Notes: generated by a model from the letters alone, not told the origin. A stretch of DNA of 64,000 nucleotides from Rheinheimera sp. A13L (GCF_000217935.1 NZ_AFHI01000002.1:86527-150526), one strand, 5' to 3'; counted from the stretch's first letter, positions 19,604 through 29,467 are shown. Translations and numbers: made by a program.

Positions 19604-20902
19604 ATGAAATTCCCTGGTCGTCGTAAACTCAAACATTATTTTCCTGTGTCTCAGCCTAAGCTGACCTTACCCAGCTACGAAGTGCGGCCAGAACTGGACA
19701 CTTATATTGTGGGTTTGGACCAAACCATAGTGGATGTAATAGCCAACGTCAGCGATGAATTTCTGGAAAAGTACGGCATAGGCAAAGGCTTATCAAATTT
19801 AGTAGAACATGGCAAAGCCGATCTGATTTATCAGGAACTGGTAGGCTCCAATGCTATTTCTGATCACTTTGCTGGCGGCACTATTGGCAACACAGTGCAC
19901 AACTATTCAGTACTGGCCGACGACAAATCTGTGTTATTGGGCGTGATGTCGTCCAATATCCAACTGGGTTCTCCTGCCTATCACTATTTATGCCATACCA
20001 GCAGCAAAGTGGATATGAACCATCTGCAAGGTGTGCCAGGTGATATAGGTCGTGGTATTACCCTGATCACTCCGGATGGCGAACGCACTTTTGTGATTGA
20101 CCCGGGTGATATGGACGAGTTAACTGCTGCTTATATTCCAACAGATATTATCTCCAAAGCTGCTGCGGTAGTGGTTAGTGCTTATCCGCTGCGCGCGACC
20201 GACCAACCCATCCAACAAGCCATGGTTAAAACTTTATCTGATGCCAAAGTTGCTGATGTACCTGTAGTGATGAGCTTAGGTACTAAACATTTAGTGGAAG
20301 AACATCAGGTAGTGATCCAGCAAACTCTGGCACAGTATGTCAATGTGCTGGCGATGAATGAACTGGAAGCTGAAGCTTTAACTGGTTTTGCTGATCCTCT
20401 GTTAGCTGCAGAAGCGGCTTTGGATTATGTCGATATGGTGCTGTTAACCGCAGGCCCAGAAGGTTTGTATTTATGCGGATACACAGACGCATCAGTCAAA
20501 CGTGAAACTACAAATCCAATTAAATCAGGTGCTTTGGCTGATTACAACGAGTTCGAATTCAGCCGCCCTATGCAAAGAAAAGACTGTCAGCAGCCAGTGA
20601 AAGTTTACTCGCACATCGACCCTTATTTAGGTGGGCCTGAGCGGATTAAAAATACCAATGGTGCTGGCGATGGTGCTTTAGCTGCTATTTTGCATGATAT
20701 AGCCGCCAATCATTTTCACCGTCAAACCTTGCCTTTATCCAGTAAACACGAACAACCTTATCTGGCTTACTCGTCCTTTGCTCAGATCTGTAAGTACGCT
20801 AACCGCGTCAGTTACGCTATTCTGGTTCAAAACGCCCCCCGTTTATCCAAAGGTTTACCTGAAAAAGAAGACTCGCTGGAAGAAAGTTACTGGGACAGAT
20901 AA
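19604..20902 (+). CDS. gsk: Inosine-guanosine kinase
   Basis: A 432-residue PfkB-family nucleoside kinase that salvages inosine and guanosine to IMP and GMP. It is close in length to E. coli Gsk (434). The N-terminal MKFPGRRKLKHYFPV is typical, and the C-terminal NTNGAGDGALAA gives the PfkB anion-hole and catalytic Asp signature. It is monocistronic between two terminators. Confidence 0.95.
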   Translation: MKFPGRRKLKHYFPVSQPKLTLPSYEVRPELDTYIVGLDQTIVDVIANVSDEFLEKYGIGKGLSNLVEHGKADLIYQELVGSNAISDHFAGGTIGNTVHNYSVLADDKSVLLGVMSSNIQLGSPAYHYLCHTSSKVDMNHLQGVPGDIGRGITLITPDGERTFVIDPGDMDELTAAYIPTDIISKAAAVVVSAYPLRATDQPIQQAMVKTLSDAKVADVPVVMSLGTKHLVEEHQVVIQQTLAQYVNVLAMNELEAEALTGFADPLLAAEAALDYVDMVLLTAGPEGLYLCGYTDASVKRETTNPIKSGALADYNEFEFSRPMQRKDCQQPVKVYSHIDPYLGGPERIKNTNGAGDGALAAILHDIAANHFHRQTLPLSSKHEQPYLAYSSFAQICKYANRVSYAILVQNAPRLSKGLPEKEDSLEESYWDR

Positions 20903-20941
20903 CAACAGTCTGATGCTGCATAAAAAACCTGACCAGCCTGA

Positions 20942-20976
20942 AACCTCATCAAAGCTATGCGTTGATGAGGTTTTTT
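20942..20976 (+). terminator. Terminator after gsk
   Basis: AACCTCATCAA pairs with TTGATGAGGTT around a 9-base loop, followed by TTTT. Confidence 0.88.
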
Positions 20977-21082
20977 CGTTAAGGCCTGTTGTAGCAGGTT
21001 GGGCCTGATACAACATAGTGCTTTACAGCAAGGTCCAGAAGCTTCTATGCTGCGGTTATGAGTTCTAAACCCGGTAAATACT

Positions 21083-21934
21083 GTGTGGCAGCAGGTTGTA
21101 TTGCTAAGTTTTTTGAGTTTTTTTGCCGTTGCAGAACCTTTGGATGTAAAGTTTCAAAGTAAAATGTCCCCGGATTGGCTGACCCAAGAGCCGGCTGCCA
21201 ACGAAAGTTTAGAGCTGAGTTTAATGCGACTGATTTTCGCGCATAACTCCGGACTACGACCGGGTTTTGCGTTAGTTAATCATACCAAAGCCAGTGAATT
21301 GACCCGTACTTCACCCAATAGCTGCATGGCCAGTATTCTGAAAAATCCACAACGTGAAGCAGAGTTTTTGTTCAGCAAACCATTTTCTGCCATAGAAGGG
21401 CTGAAACTGTATTTGGCGGCAGAAAGCATGTTGCATCAGCGACTACAAACCAAGTTAAAGCAATGGGGCGGCAAAGTCAGATTACGTGAGTTATTGCTGA
21501 CTGAACCAGACTTTATCATTGGGCTGGATAGAGATCGCTCTTACGGCTCTGATTTAGATCTGCTATTCAAAGAGAATGCGGTCAGCCGTAATTTATACTT
21601 TAAACAAAGTGGCGCACAGATAGCTCAACTTTGGCCTATGCTGCAGCAACATAGAGTTTCAGCTGTTCTTGAATATCCTTTTATGTTGGCGACCACCGAT
21701 GCCAGTAAACTGGAAGGTTACAATGTGGCAGAGGCAGAATCTTTGCAACTGGCGTATTTTTCTTGTAATAAAAGTGAAACCGGACAAGCTATTATTGATC
21801 AGCTAAATCAAAGTATTGAATCTATGGCAGGTACTCAAGCCTATCTGGACTTGCATTTAAAAACAGTACCAGCAGAGCGGCAACAAGACTTTTTGCAGAA
21901 CTATAACATGCTGATGCTGGGAGATTCGGACTAA
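21083..21934 (+). CDS. Periplasmic solute-binding-like protein (unknown ligand)
   Basis: A 283-residue exported protein. The hydrophobic stretch VVLLSFLSFFAVAEPL looks like a signal peptide cleaved near residue 18. The body resembles family 3 extracellular solute-binding proteins of the type common in aquatic gammaproteobacteria without linked permeases, seen in the SKPFSAIEGLKLYL-like block and the YGSDLDLLF segment. The start is a GTG with only a weak ribosome site, so the N terminus is uncertain. No transporter genes are adjacent. The function is unknown. Confidence 0.65.
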   Translation: MWQQVVLLSFLSFFAVAEPLDVKFQSKMSPDWLTQEPAANESLELSLMRLIFAHNSGLRPGFALVNHTKASELTRTSPNSCMASILKNPQREAEFLFSKPFSAIEGLKLYLAAESMLHQRLQTKLKQWGGKVRLRELLLTEPDFIIGLDRDRSYGSDLDLLFKENAVSRNLYFKQSGAQIAQLWPMLQQHRVSAVLEYPFMLATTDASKLEGYNVAEAESLQLAYFSCNKSETGQAIIDQLNQSIESMAGTQAYLDLHLKTVPAERQQDFLQNYNMLMLGDSD

Positions 21935-21950
21935 GCAGAGGTTTGGCTGT

Positions 21951-21991
21951 GGTCACCAGGTTTGCTGTGTTTGACAGCGAACCTGGTGACC
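21951..21991. terminator. Long hairpin between convergent genes
   Basis: GGTCACCAGGTTTGCTGT and ACAGCGAACCTGGTGACC form an 18-bp stem with one mismatch and a GTTTG loop. It lies between two convergent genes. There is no T tract, so it may act as a transcript-end stabiliser rather than a true intrinsic terminator. Confidence 0.6.
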
Positions 21992-22003
21992 AGAAATAAA
22001 GAA

Positions 22004-23233
22004 TTAACCCTTAGCCTTGGCCGCTTTTTTCAGCGCTTTTTTCTTGGCTGCTGTTTTAGGTTTTTTCTGTTTAGTCGGCGCTTTGGCTTCTTTGTGTTTA
22101 GGACGCATGCCTTCAATAAAGCGGCGTTTTAACGGCTGCTCTGTGTAACGCTCTACTTTACCCACCACACCGATATCATGGGCTTCCACTAACGAAATTG
22201 CTGTGCCTTTTTTACCGGCGCGGCCAGTACGACCAATACGGTGTACATAAACATCCGCAGTACGTGGCATATCGTAGTTAATCACATGAGTGATATCGTC
22301 GATATCCAGACCACGGGCCGCTATATCAGTCGCTACCAGAATACGCACCTGATTGTTACTGAAACGCGCTAAAGCAGTCTGACGTTTGTCTTGTGCCATT
22401 TCACCCTGTAACCAGCAACATTTTAAACCTGCGGCTTCCAACTGGCCTGTTAAGGTGGCTAAACGCTCACGGGTTTTCACAAAAACTATGACTTTGCTGA
22501 CGTCTTCCTGTTTCAGGATATGGATAAGCAGTGCGAGTTTATGATCAGCGTCGTCAGCTGCGTGCATCCACTGCAGAATTTTGGCTTTTTCACGACGTGG
22601 AGGTGCAGCTTCAACCAGCACAGGCTCACGCAAAGCGCGTTCAGAAAACTTATTGACGCCATTGCCTTCCAGAGTGGCGGAGAACAACATGGTCTGACGG
22701 CGACGTTTAGCTTCCAGAATGATGCGGTTCATTTCACCGACAAAACCCATATCCAGCATACGGTCCGCTTCGTCGAGGATCAGTACTTCCACTTCGTCAG
22801 CATGGAAACTTTCGTTATCCAGATACTCAATTAAACGACCTGGTGTGGCCACCAGAATATCGTTGTTTTTTTCTAAGGTTTCTTTGTGACTGCCGTAGTT
22901 GATACCGCCGGTGATCACACCAGCATGCAGGTCGGTCAGCATAATCAGTTGCTGCACCTGCTCAAAAATCTGGTAAGCCAGCTCACGGGTTGGCGTCATG
23001 ATGAGAACTCGGGCGAAACCCGGCTCACGACGTGGAAAATCCAGCAGGTACTGAATAGCCGGCAATAAAAACGCCAGGGTTTTGCCTGTGCCTGTAGGCG
23101 CACTGGCCAGTATGTCGCGGCCTTCCAAAGCCACAGGAATAGCCAGTTTCTGAATGCTGGTCGCTTCTTTAAAACCCGCTTTACTCAGGGTTTTTTCTAA
23201 GCTCTCATCCAGTTGAAACTCAGCAAAGGTCAT
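22004..23233 (-). CDS. srmB: DEAD-box ATP-dependent RNA helicase SrmB
   Basis: A 409-residue DEAD-box helicase. Motifs I (APTGTGKT), II (DEAD in LILDEADRML), III (SAT), V (ARGLDI) and VI (HRIGRTGRAG) are all present. The tail after about residue 370 is lysine- and alanine-rich, as in SrmB, which helps assemble the 50S ribosomal subunit. An ATG with AGGA five bases upstream is taken as start; a GTG ten codons earlier is also in frame. The divergent trmN neighbour matches the srmB-yfiC pairing of E. coli, which supports the SrmB name over other DEAD-box paralogues. Confidence 0.9.
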   Translation of the reverse strand: MTFAEFQLDESLEKTLSKAGFKEATSIQKLAIPVALEGRDILASAPTGTGKTLAFLLPAIQYLLDFPRREPGFARVLIMTPTRELAYQIFEQVQQLIMLTDLHAGVITGGINYGSHKETLEKNNDILVATPGRLIEYLDNESFHADEVEVLILDEADRMLDMGFVGEMNRIILEAKRRRQTMLFSATLEGNGVNKFSERALREPVLVEAAPPRREKAKILQWMHAADDADHKLALLIHILKQEDVSKVIVFVKTRERLATLTGQLEAAGLKCCWLQGEMAQDKRQTALARFSNNQVRILVATDIAARGLDIDDITHVINYDMPRTADVYVHRIGRTGRAGKKGTAISLVEAHDIGVVGKVERYTEQPLKRRFIEGMRPKHKEAKAPTKQKKPKTAAKKKALKKAAKAKG

Positions 23234-23376
23234 TTTTTCCTGTGCAGTGTTAATTTCGCTCACGCTGTTCTTACCTTCTGTTTAAATCACGTTTAATAAG
23301 ATGATGTTCTGTACTGACATACAAAACAGCTTCTTATACACTGCCACTCTTTTGGCCTTAGTCAGTAAGGACAGTT

Positions 23377-24105
23377 GTGAGCGGCTTTCGGTGTAAAGAA
23401 TTTTTTGTTGGCCACGACCGCTGTGCGATGAAAGTCAGCACGGACGCCTTCCTGCTGGGCGCCTGGGCAACTTTACCCAAGGCTGGCACAGCGCTGGATA
23501 TAGGCGCTGGTAGTGGCATTTTGTCTCTGATGCTGGCGCAGCGAATGCAAAAATCAGGGCTGAACCCTGCGGTTTATGCGGTTGAGCTGGACCAGGATGC
23601 GGCCATACAGGCGCAGGATAATGTGGCGGCCAGTCGCTGGGCGGCACAAATCCAAGTCATTCAGGCCGATATTCTAACCTATGCGGCGAAGGATAACCAA
23701 CCAGAGCATAGATTTGAGCTGATTATCAGCAATCCGCCTTATTTTCAGCAAAGTTTAGCTGCTGTTGATCCAAAGCGGCATCAGGCCCGCCATACCGATA
23801 GCTTATCTTTTAAGGACTTAGCAGTGGTTGCTAAAAAGCTCGCTACTACGAATGCTCATTTTTGTTTGGTTTTGCCTGCGGATATTGATTTCATCTCCGT
23901 GGCAGAACAGGCTGGCTGGACTTTACAGCGGCGTTGTCTGGTCAAAACCGCTGCGCATAAAGCAGCTAAATTGCAGTTACTGGATTTTAGTGCCGGTGCC
24001 GAAACTGGCCAGAGTGAACACACAGAACTCTTGATACAGCAAAGCCCGGGCCATTACAGTGATGAGTATCGCACACTGCTGGCCGATTTTTATTTAAGGT
24101 TTTAA
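23377..24105 (+). CDS. trmN: tRNA1(Val) (adenine(37)-N6)-methyltransferase
   Basis: A 242-residue SAM-dependent methyltransferase equivalent to E. coli YfiC/TrmN6. It has the SAM loop DIGAGSGILSLMLA and the catalytic NPPY motif typical of adenine-N6 methylation. The N-terminal FFVGHDRCAMKV block is diagnostic of the family. The start is GTG. It is divergent from srmB, as in enterobacteria, and only three bases separate it from the following DNA glycosylase gene, suggesting an operon. Confidence 0.92.
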   Translation: MSGFRCKEFFVGHDRCAMKVSTDAFLLGAWATLPKAGTALDIGAGSGILSLMLAQRMQKSGLNPAVYAVELDQDAAIQAQDNVAASRWAAQIQVIQADILTYAAKDNQPEHRFELIISNPPYFQQSLAAVDPKRHQARHTDSLSFKDLAVVAKKLATTNAHFCLVLPADIDFISVAEQAGWTLQRRCLVKTAAHKAAKLQLLDFSAGAETGQSEHTELLIQQSPGHYSDEYRTLLADFYLRF

Positions 24106-24108
24106 GTT

Positions 24109-25296
24109 ATGACTGCTTCCTGCCCCTTTAGCCCAAAAGAGTTACGCCAGTTGGTGTTGCAGCACCAGGGCTTGCTAAAACCAGCGTCCGGTAAAGAGGC
24201 TTTGGCAGAAGTACTGAAGCAGCTTAGTTATGTGCAGCTGGATTCGATTTATGTAGTGGAACGGGCGCATCATCATGTGCTTTATAACAGAGTAAAAAAC
24301 TATCAGCCTAAACTTTTAGAGCAAGCGCTGGAGCAAAAACAAAGTTTTGAATACTGGTCACATGCGGCTGCATTTTTACCAGCCGAAGATTATCGCTTCA
24401 GTTTGCAGCGAAAGCTCTTACTACAAAACGGCAACAACCACTGGTTTAACCCGGAACAGCAACTGATGAACGAAGTGCTGGACCGTATTGAAGCCGAAGG
24501 GCCACTCAAAGCCAGTGATTTTGCCAGTAAAAATGGAAATGCGGGGAAAAAAAACGGTGCCTGGTGGGACTGGCAGCCAGCCAAGCAAGCACTGGAACAG
24601 CTGTTTATGCAAGGCAAGCTAATGGTGGCGCGGCGGGATAAGTTCCAGAAAGTCTATGATCTGGCCGAACGGGTCTGGCCTGATCACCATGAACATATAC
24701 CTCCAAGTGAAGCTGAGTTTGCTGATTACTTAATAGAGCGCTGCCTGCAAAGCCAGGCTGTGGCTACGGTGCAGCAAATAGGTTATCTGCGTAAGAATAT
24801 GCAGTTGGCACTCAAGCAGCAGCTGAACCAACAACTGGCACAGGGCAGGCTGCAGACTTTTCTGCTGGATGGAAAGACGTATTACCACAGGCCCCAGTTA
24901 GCACTTACTAACAATCTTCCCTCAAAACTGCCCAATAAAGTCTGGCTGTTGTCGCCTTTTGATAACTTAGTGATCCAACGCGACAGGTTAAAGCAGCTAT
25001 TTAATTTTGATTACCAGATTGAAGTTTATGTGCCCGCAGCCAAACGCCAGATAGGGTATTACAGCTTACCTATGTTGTATAAAGACCTGTTTATTGGCCA
25101 GGTCGATGTCAAAGCAGACAGAGCCAGCAAAACCTTATTGTTGCAGCATTTAGTGCTGGATGAGCAGGTGAAATTGACGGATGCATTAAAAGCGGCGCTG
25201 ACCAAAGCTGTGCTGGACTATGCCGCTTTTAATGGCTGCGAAAGCTGGCAACTGGTGAAAACCAGCGCCAGAACCCGCGACTGGTTTGTCGGTTAA
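24109..25296 (+). CDS. YcaQ/AlkX-like DNA glycosylase (HTH_42)
   Basis: A 395-residue winged-helix protein of the HTH_42 superfamily, whose members YcaQ and AlkZ unhook DNA interstrand crosslinks. The catalytic segment reads VQLDSIYVVERAHHH. The QLD motif places it in the YcaQ-type (QxD) group rather than the AlkZ (QxQ) group. The EYWSHAAAFLP segment is also typical of the family. It is linked to trmN with a three-base gap. Activity on crosslinks is inferred from the family. Confidence 0.82.
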   Translation: MTASCPFSPKELRQLVLQHQGLLKPASGKEALAEVLKQLSYVQLDSIYVVERAHHHVLYNRVKNYQPKLLEQALEQKQSFEYWSHAAAFLPAEDYRFSLQRKLLLQNGNNHWFNPEQQLMNEVLDRIEAEGPLKASDFASKNGNAGKKNGAWWDWQPAKQALEQLFMQGKLMVARRDKFQKVYDLAERVWPDHHEHIPPSEAEFADYLIERCLQSQAVATVQQIGYLRKNMQLALKQQLNQQLAQGRLQTFLLDGKTYYHRPQLALTNNLPSKLPNKVWLLSPFDNLVIQRDRLKQLFNFDYQIEVYVPAAKRQIGYYSLPMLYKDLFIGQVDVKADRASKTLLLQHLVLDEQVKLTDALKAALTKAVLDYAAFNGCESWQLVKTSARTRDWFVG

Positions 25297-25302
25297 AGCC
25301 GA

Positions 25303-26997
25303 TTAGAGCTTTGTTCTGTAGATATACCTGGCTAACGGGTGGTGTTGTTTTTGTAAGTCTTGTACAAAAAGCTGGGCAACCTTTGAAGCCCCTTGCACTG
25401 ACAAATGGGTATTGTCAGTTTTGCCTTGAGGGAACTTCTGATACAAGCCAGCCGGTACCTGAATAAAATACGGCTGACTGCCAGCAGCGCCTAACTCTTG
25501 CCAGAAATCACAGCTTTGCTGCTGTAAATCAAATAAGTCGATTTGAGCCAATTCGGCCTGCTGTTTAGCCTGGGCTGCATAAGCTGCTAAATCCCGCTCC
25601 AAAGTTTTGCCTTTAAAATTCCGCCTGCAGATAGAGCTAGCCAGCATTGGAATTGCGGCTTTGGCTTTGACCTCGCGGATAAACTGCTGCAGCAACTCGG
25701 GGTAACGCGTATTCACTTCGGCATACCGCTTAGGGTCGTCTTGTTTTTGATCGTTATGACCAAATTGGATCAGCACATAATCACCAGCTTGTAATTCATC
25801 GAGCAGCATTTGCCAGCGGCCTTCATTTAAAAAACGAAGAGTACTGCGGCCATTGGCTGCTAAGTTAATCACTTGCAGTTGCGGCAGCAGAAATTCAGGC
25901 AATAACTGACCCCAGCCGCGCTCCGGATACGCCAGATTGGTTTTGTCCGACATAGTTGAATCACCGACCAGATAGAGTTTGGCAGGCATAGGCTGGGCTT
26001 TAGATTTTAACCAACTGCGTATTGTTTTTAACAGCTGTTCAGGTTGCCACTGGCCCTGATAAACCCAATCTTCGGTGATCTGAGATACTGCTTTAGGCCA
26101 ATTGTTTTGCAACCAGCCGTAAGTGGCGCCACTGGAGCCACTGAAATAACTGCGTTCACCCCATAAGTTGGCTCTGTCGCGGCTGGGTTCATCCGGATAG
26201 GTTTTACGGAATATCGGTTTATCTGCCATCAAAGGCGAATACTGATTATTCTGCAGATAAAACTGGGCGTCATAATGACGACGGCCGAGTAAAAAGCCAT
26301 GAATACCCGAGAGTTTCGAGTCTGTGACCACTAACTTCGCGTTTTGATCCAATTCACCATCGTGCCAAAGTGACGCTTCTGTCGCCTGGCTATAAAACTG
26401 GCTCTGTTTAATCCATGCAGTGCCGCGTGGGCAAACATAATCGACATGGCCTTCAAAGTAGCAGTTGCTGTGGTAATACAATCCTTTTTTATTCCATAAA
26501 CTTAAGCTGTCAGCACCACCTGCTATTACTCTGCATTGGTCGGTAATAATGCGGCTGGCCTGCTCAAAACCACGGATGGCAAACTGATGATCGTGATCGC
26601 CATACAGAGCGCCGTAACTGTTAAATACAGTTAAATCTAACAGCACTATATCGGATGCTTTGATATTAACCACGGCAGAGCCCCAGTCATCTGGTTGCTG
26701 CTTTAAATGGTTTTTACGAAGTTCCGGAAATTCTATAGTGGTGCTGGTTTTGCCGCTGCCCGCCAAAACCACTTTGTCGCGATTAAGGTAGAGCTTTTCT
26801 TTATAAATACCAGGGCCAATCTCAATCAAAGCCCATTCTTTGGTCGAAGGTAAGGAGTCCAGTGCCTGTTGAATTGAGTTAAAAGGCGCTGAGCCATCTA
26901 AAGCCACCTGCAGGCGCAGTGGTTGCTCACTGGCGTGCAGGTTCAGGCAAAGCAGGTTGAGCGCCAGTGCACTCAGCCAGGCAGTAATAAACTTCAT
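25303..26997 (-). CDS. Pectin methylesterase-like / rhamnogalacturonan acetylesterase fusion
   Basis: A 564-residue exported two-domain esterase with an N-terminal signal peptide (about 1-22). Residues 30-320 form a pectinesterase-type beta-helix (CE8), with QFAIR, GADSL, VDYVCPRG and LGRR at the usual motif places. Residues 340-560 form an SGNH esterase like rhamnogalacturonan acetylesterase (CE12), with GDSTM, ANGRS, GHND and the DNTH Asp-His pair. The CE8 catalytic Asp residues and Arg are kept, but the oxyanion-hole Gln before the first Asp is Ala and LGRPW reads LGRRH. It ends the leftward receptor-GH105-esterase gene set. Predicted to strip methyl and acetyl groups from pectin in the periplasm. 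Confidence 0.82.
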   Translation of the reverse strand: MKFITAWLSALALNLLCLNLHASEQPLRLQVALDGSAPFNSIQQALDSLPSTKEWALIEIGPGIYKEKLYLNRDKVVLAGSGKTSTTIEFPELRKNHLKQQPDDWGSAVVNIKASDIVLLDLTVFNSYGALYGDHDHQFAIRGFEQASRIITDQCRVIAGGADSLSLWNKKGLYYHSNCYFEGHVDYVCPRGTAWIKQSQFYSQATEASLWHDGELDQNAKLVVTDSKLSGIHGFLLGRRHYDAQFYLQNNQYSPLMADKPIFRKTYPDEPSRDRANLWGERSYFSGSSGATYGWLQNNWPKAVSQITEDWVYQGQWQPEQLLKTIRSWLKSKAQPMPAKLYLVGDSTMSDKTNLAYPERGWGQLLPEFLLPQLQVINLAANGRSTLRFLNEGRWQMLLDELQAGDYVLIQFGHNDQKQDDPKRYAEVNTRYPELLQQFIREVKAKAAIPMLASSICRRNFKGKTLERDLAAYAAQAKQQAELAQIDLFDLQQQSCDFWQELGAAGSQPYFIQVPAGLYQKFPQGKTDNTHLSVQGASKVAQLFVQDLQKQHHPLARYIYRTKL

Positions 26998-27001
26998 CAG
27001 C

Positions 27002-29467
27002 TTAGTCTTTTAACAGCTGAGACATTTGCACACCCGCCATAATAAAAGGCCCTGTGCCTTTGCTGTCGTTGCGGTAGATAGGCTCACTCATATAGTAGTG
27101 ATAGCTGCCATCCCGTCCCGCACCTAAACCTGCTACCTGCACCATAGTGGTCAGACTGATACTGCCATCCGGATGCACCAGCACAAATTCATTTAAAAGG
27201 CCTTGCCAGGCTTTTTTACTAATATCCAGATACTGTTCTTTTGGTAAATAACCTTTATTGATGGCTTTGGCATAAAAGTAAACAAACATGCTGCTACCGC
27301 TCGATTCCAGATAATTACCACGCTCACCGGCTTTATCCATAATCTGATACCAAACGCCCGTTTCAGCATCCTGATACCTGGCTAAATCCGCTGCCAGTTC
27401 AGTCACCATATTCAGCAGCGGCTGACGTAATTCGGTGTTATCTGCTGGTATATAATCCAACACATCCACCAGTGCCATAGCTAACCAGCCAATAGCACGG
27501 CCCCAAAAATAAGCTGAACGACCTGTTTCTTTATCAGCCCAATCCATTTGTTTGGATTCATCCCAGGCATGGAAATACAGACCTGTTTTGTCGTCACGTA
27601 ACTGCTCACGGGTGACGACAAACTCATGCACGGCTTGATCCAGGCTGGCACCTTGTTCAAACAGGCTGCTGTAATAAGCTAAAAACGGCATGCCCATATA
27701 AACCCCATCTAACCACAACTGATGCGGATAAATATTTTTATGCCAGAAAGCGCCATTTGAGGTTTTAGGATGATGCTTTAACTGCTCACGTAAGGCTTGA
27801 GCGGCCAATTGGTATTTTGGCTCTTTTGTTTGTTCAAATACCCGCAGCAGCAGGTTGCCGCTATTGATACTGTCGATATTAAATTTGCTGGCGTCGTAGC
27901 TGTGAATTGTGCCGTCTTTGGTGACAAAGGTATCCGCCATTTTGTTGATCACGGCTTGATAAGCCGGATCTGAGGCGTATTTGTTTAAATCATCAAAAGC
28001 CTGGATCAATAAACCTGTGGTGTATTCAAAGCTGACAGGGCGATCCCGTTCCGTGTCCCAACCGCCCCAATAATACTGGCCTGCCTGACGATTGAGCTCA
28101 GAGTTGGCCAGTTGCTGGCTCCAGTATAAAGCCCGTTCGCTGGTCAGAGGCTGATTGGTTTGTGTGGTGGTGAATGCTGTTTTTAAGCTCAAACGTGGGG
28201 TTAAAGTTAAACGCTCCACTTCCTGCTGCAAATACTCAATAAACTGTTGTTCGTTAGTAATGCCATTGAGTTCATGTTGCCAGGCACCTAAGAGGTAATA
28301 CTCCAGATGCTGACCTGATACACTCATCACAGCCACATGGTTATGTTCGTCTGTGGTTAACTCTTTGAGCTTGCCACGTTTAAATAAAATCGCCATGCCC
28401 AGATTGGCGCCATCCAGACTTTGTTTGCCATAAGTTGCCAGGTAAGTGTAAGTATGGCCGCTGCTTTCGAGCGTACCGGTAAGCAGTTTAGTGTCAGGTA
28501 GTTTCACTATACCCAGCGCCAAATTATCCAGAGGCTGGCTTAAAGTCAGACGGTTTTGCAGCAAACGGCTGCCTGCTGTCATGGATAAATGTGCTCTGAT
28601 ATCCAAAGTTTTACCAGCGATTTGCCAGTTTCTATAGTCTATGGTCAAAGCTGAATACAGAGCGCCATTTTCGATAATATTAACGCTGTGGCCGTCCAGC
28701 TTGGACACTCGTTCTACTTTGCTGCCATCCCAGTAGCCAAAACCACCAGCACCCACAGCTTTGCCAACTTTGAGCACATCCATGCCCCAATCTGCCGCTT
28801 CATGGTAAGACTGGTAGCCGTCTAAACCCACTTGATGCAGTACTGGCTGACCGGTTTTATTGCCAAAAATATCAAAGCCGTTACGCCAGTCGAGATAAAC
28901 ACGGTAAGCCACTTTATCGGATTCAATACCAGGGCCTTCATAACGAATAAATTCGCTGTGATCCGTGTACTGTGGCGGTGGAGTCAGATGACTTACATTT
29001 TCAAAACTGCCACCGACATATTTTTTGTCTTGCCACTGACCGCCGGTTTTTTGCGAAATTTCGGCTTGGGTTTGCTTCGCAAATTCTGCACCTGTGCCTG
29101 AGGTGACTTGTAGTTCTAAAGTCTCACCAGCACTCAGAGTAGGGCTGATGAGTAGGGTATCTTTTTGGCCATCCGCATTGCGGTCAATCCACTGTGTAGG
29201 CAATTGCCCCTTTGCACTGGCAGCAATAAAAGCTGAATTCTGAACTGCGCTTTCTGCCAGACCTAAATCCGCAGCAGACACATAGATGGCTTCTTGCGCT
29301 CTGGCGAAATCAGAAGGGTTATGAATACTTAAGGTGGCGATAGCTGTTTCTTCTGGCGGAACAACTGTAACCTGTTGTTCCGGTGCTGGTGCTGGTTTAC
29401 CGCAGGCTGCTAAAAAACTTAAGGTGAGGCAGGAGATCAGTAATGGTCGCTTTAAAACATAGCTCAC
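27002..29467 (-). CDS. DUF4861-GH105 lipoprotein (unsaturated rhamnogalacturonyl hydrolase)
   Basis: An 821-residue lipoprotein: signal peptide with lipobox LAAC (Cys about residue 22). Residues 45-430 form a DUF4861 domain, a beta-rich module often found with uronate metabolism genes. Residues 450-820 form an alpha/alpha-barrel GH105 domain (YWGGWDTERD, FWGRAIGWLAMALVD, ESSGSSMFVYFYAKAI), the family that hydrolyses the unsaturated galacturonyl unit from rhamnogalacturonan fragments. The two domains are fused in one chain. It lies four bases upstream of the esterase gene and downstream of the TonB-dependent receptor on the same strand, so its products feed kduI and kduD. Confidence 0.87.
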   Translation of the reverse strand: MSYVLKRPLLISCLTLSFLAACGKPAPAPEQQVTVVPPEETAIATLSIHNPSDFARAQEAIYVSAADLGLAESAVQNSAFIAASAKGQLPTQWIDRNADGQKDTLLISPTLSAGETLELQVTSGTGAEFAKQTQAEISQKTGGQWQDKKYVGGSFENVSHLTPPPQYTDHSEFIRYEGPGIESDKVAYRVYLDWRNGFDIFGNKTGQPVLHQVGLDGYQSYHEAADWGMDVLKVGKAVGAGGFGYWDGSKVERVSKLDGHSVNIIENGALYSALTIDYRNWQIAGKTLDIRAHLSMTAGSRLLQNRLTLSQPLDNLALGIVKLPDTKLLTGTLESSGHTYTYLATYGKQSLDGANLGMAILFKRGKLKELTTDEHNHVAVMSVSGQHLEYYLLGAWQHELNGITNEQQFIEYLQQEVERLTLTPRLSLKTAFTTTQTNQPLTSERALYWSQQLANSELNRQAGQYYWGGWDTERDRPVSFEYTTGLLIQAFDDLNKYASDPAYQAVINKMADTFVTKDGTIHSYDASKFNIDSINSGNLLLRVFEQTKEPKYQLAAQALREQLKHHPKTSNGAFWHKNIYPHQLWLDGVYMGMPFLAYYSSLFEQGASLDQAVHEFVVTREQLRDDKTGLYFHAWDESKQMDWADKETGRSAYFWGRAIGWLAMALVDVLDYIPADNTELRQPLLNMVTELAADLARYQDAETGVWYQIMDKAGERGNYLESSGSSMFVYFYAKAINKGYLPKEQYLDISKKAWQGLLNEFVLVHPDGSISLTTMVQVAGLGAGRDGSYHYYMSEPIYRNDSKGTGPFIMAGVQMSQLLKD

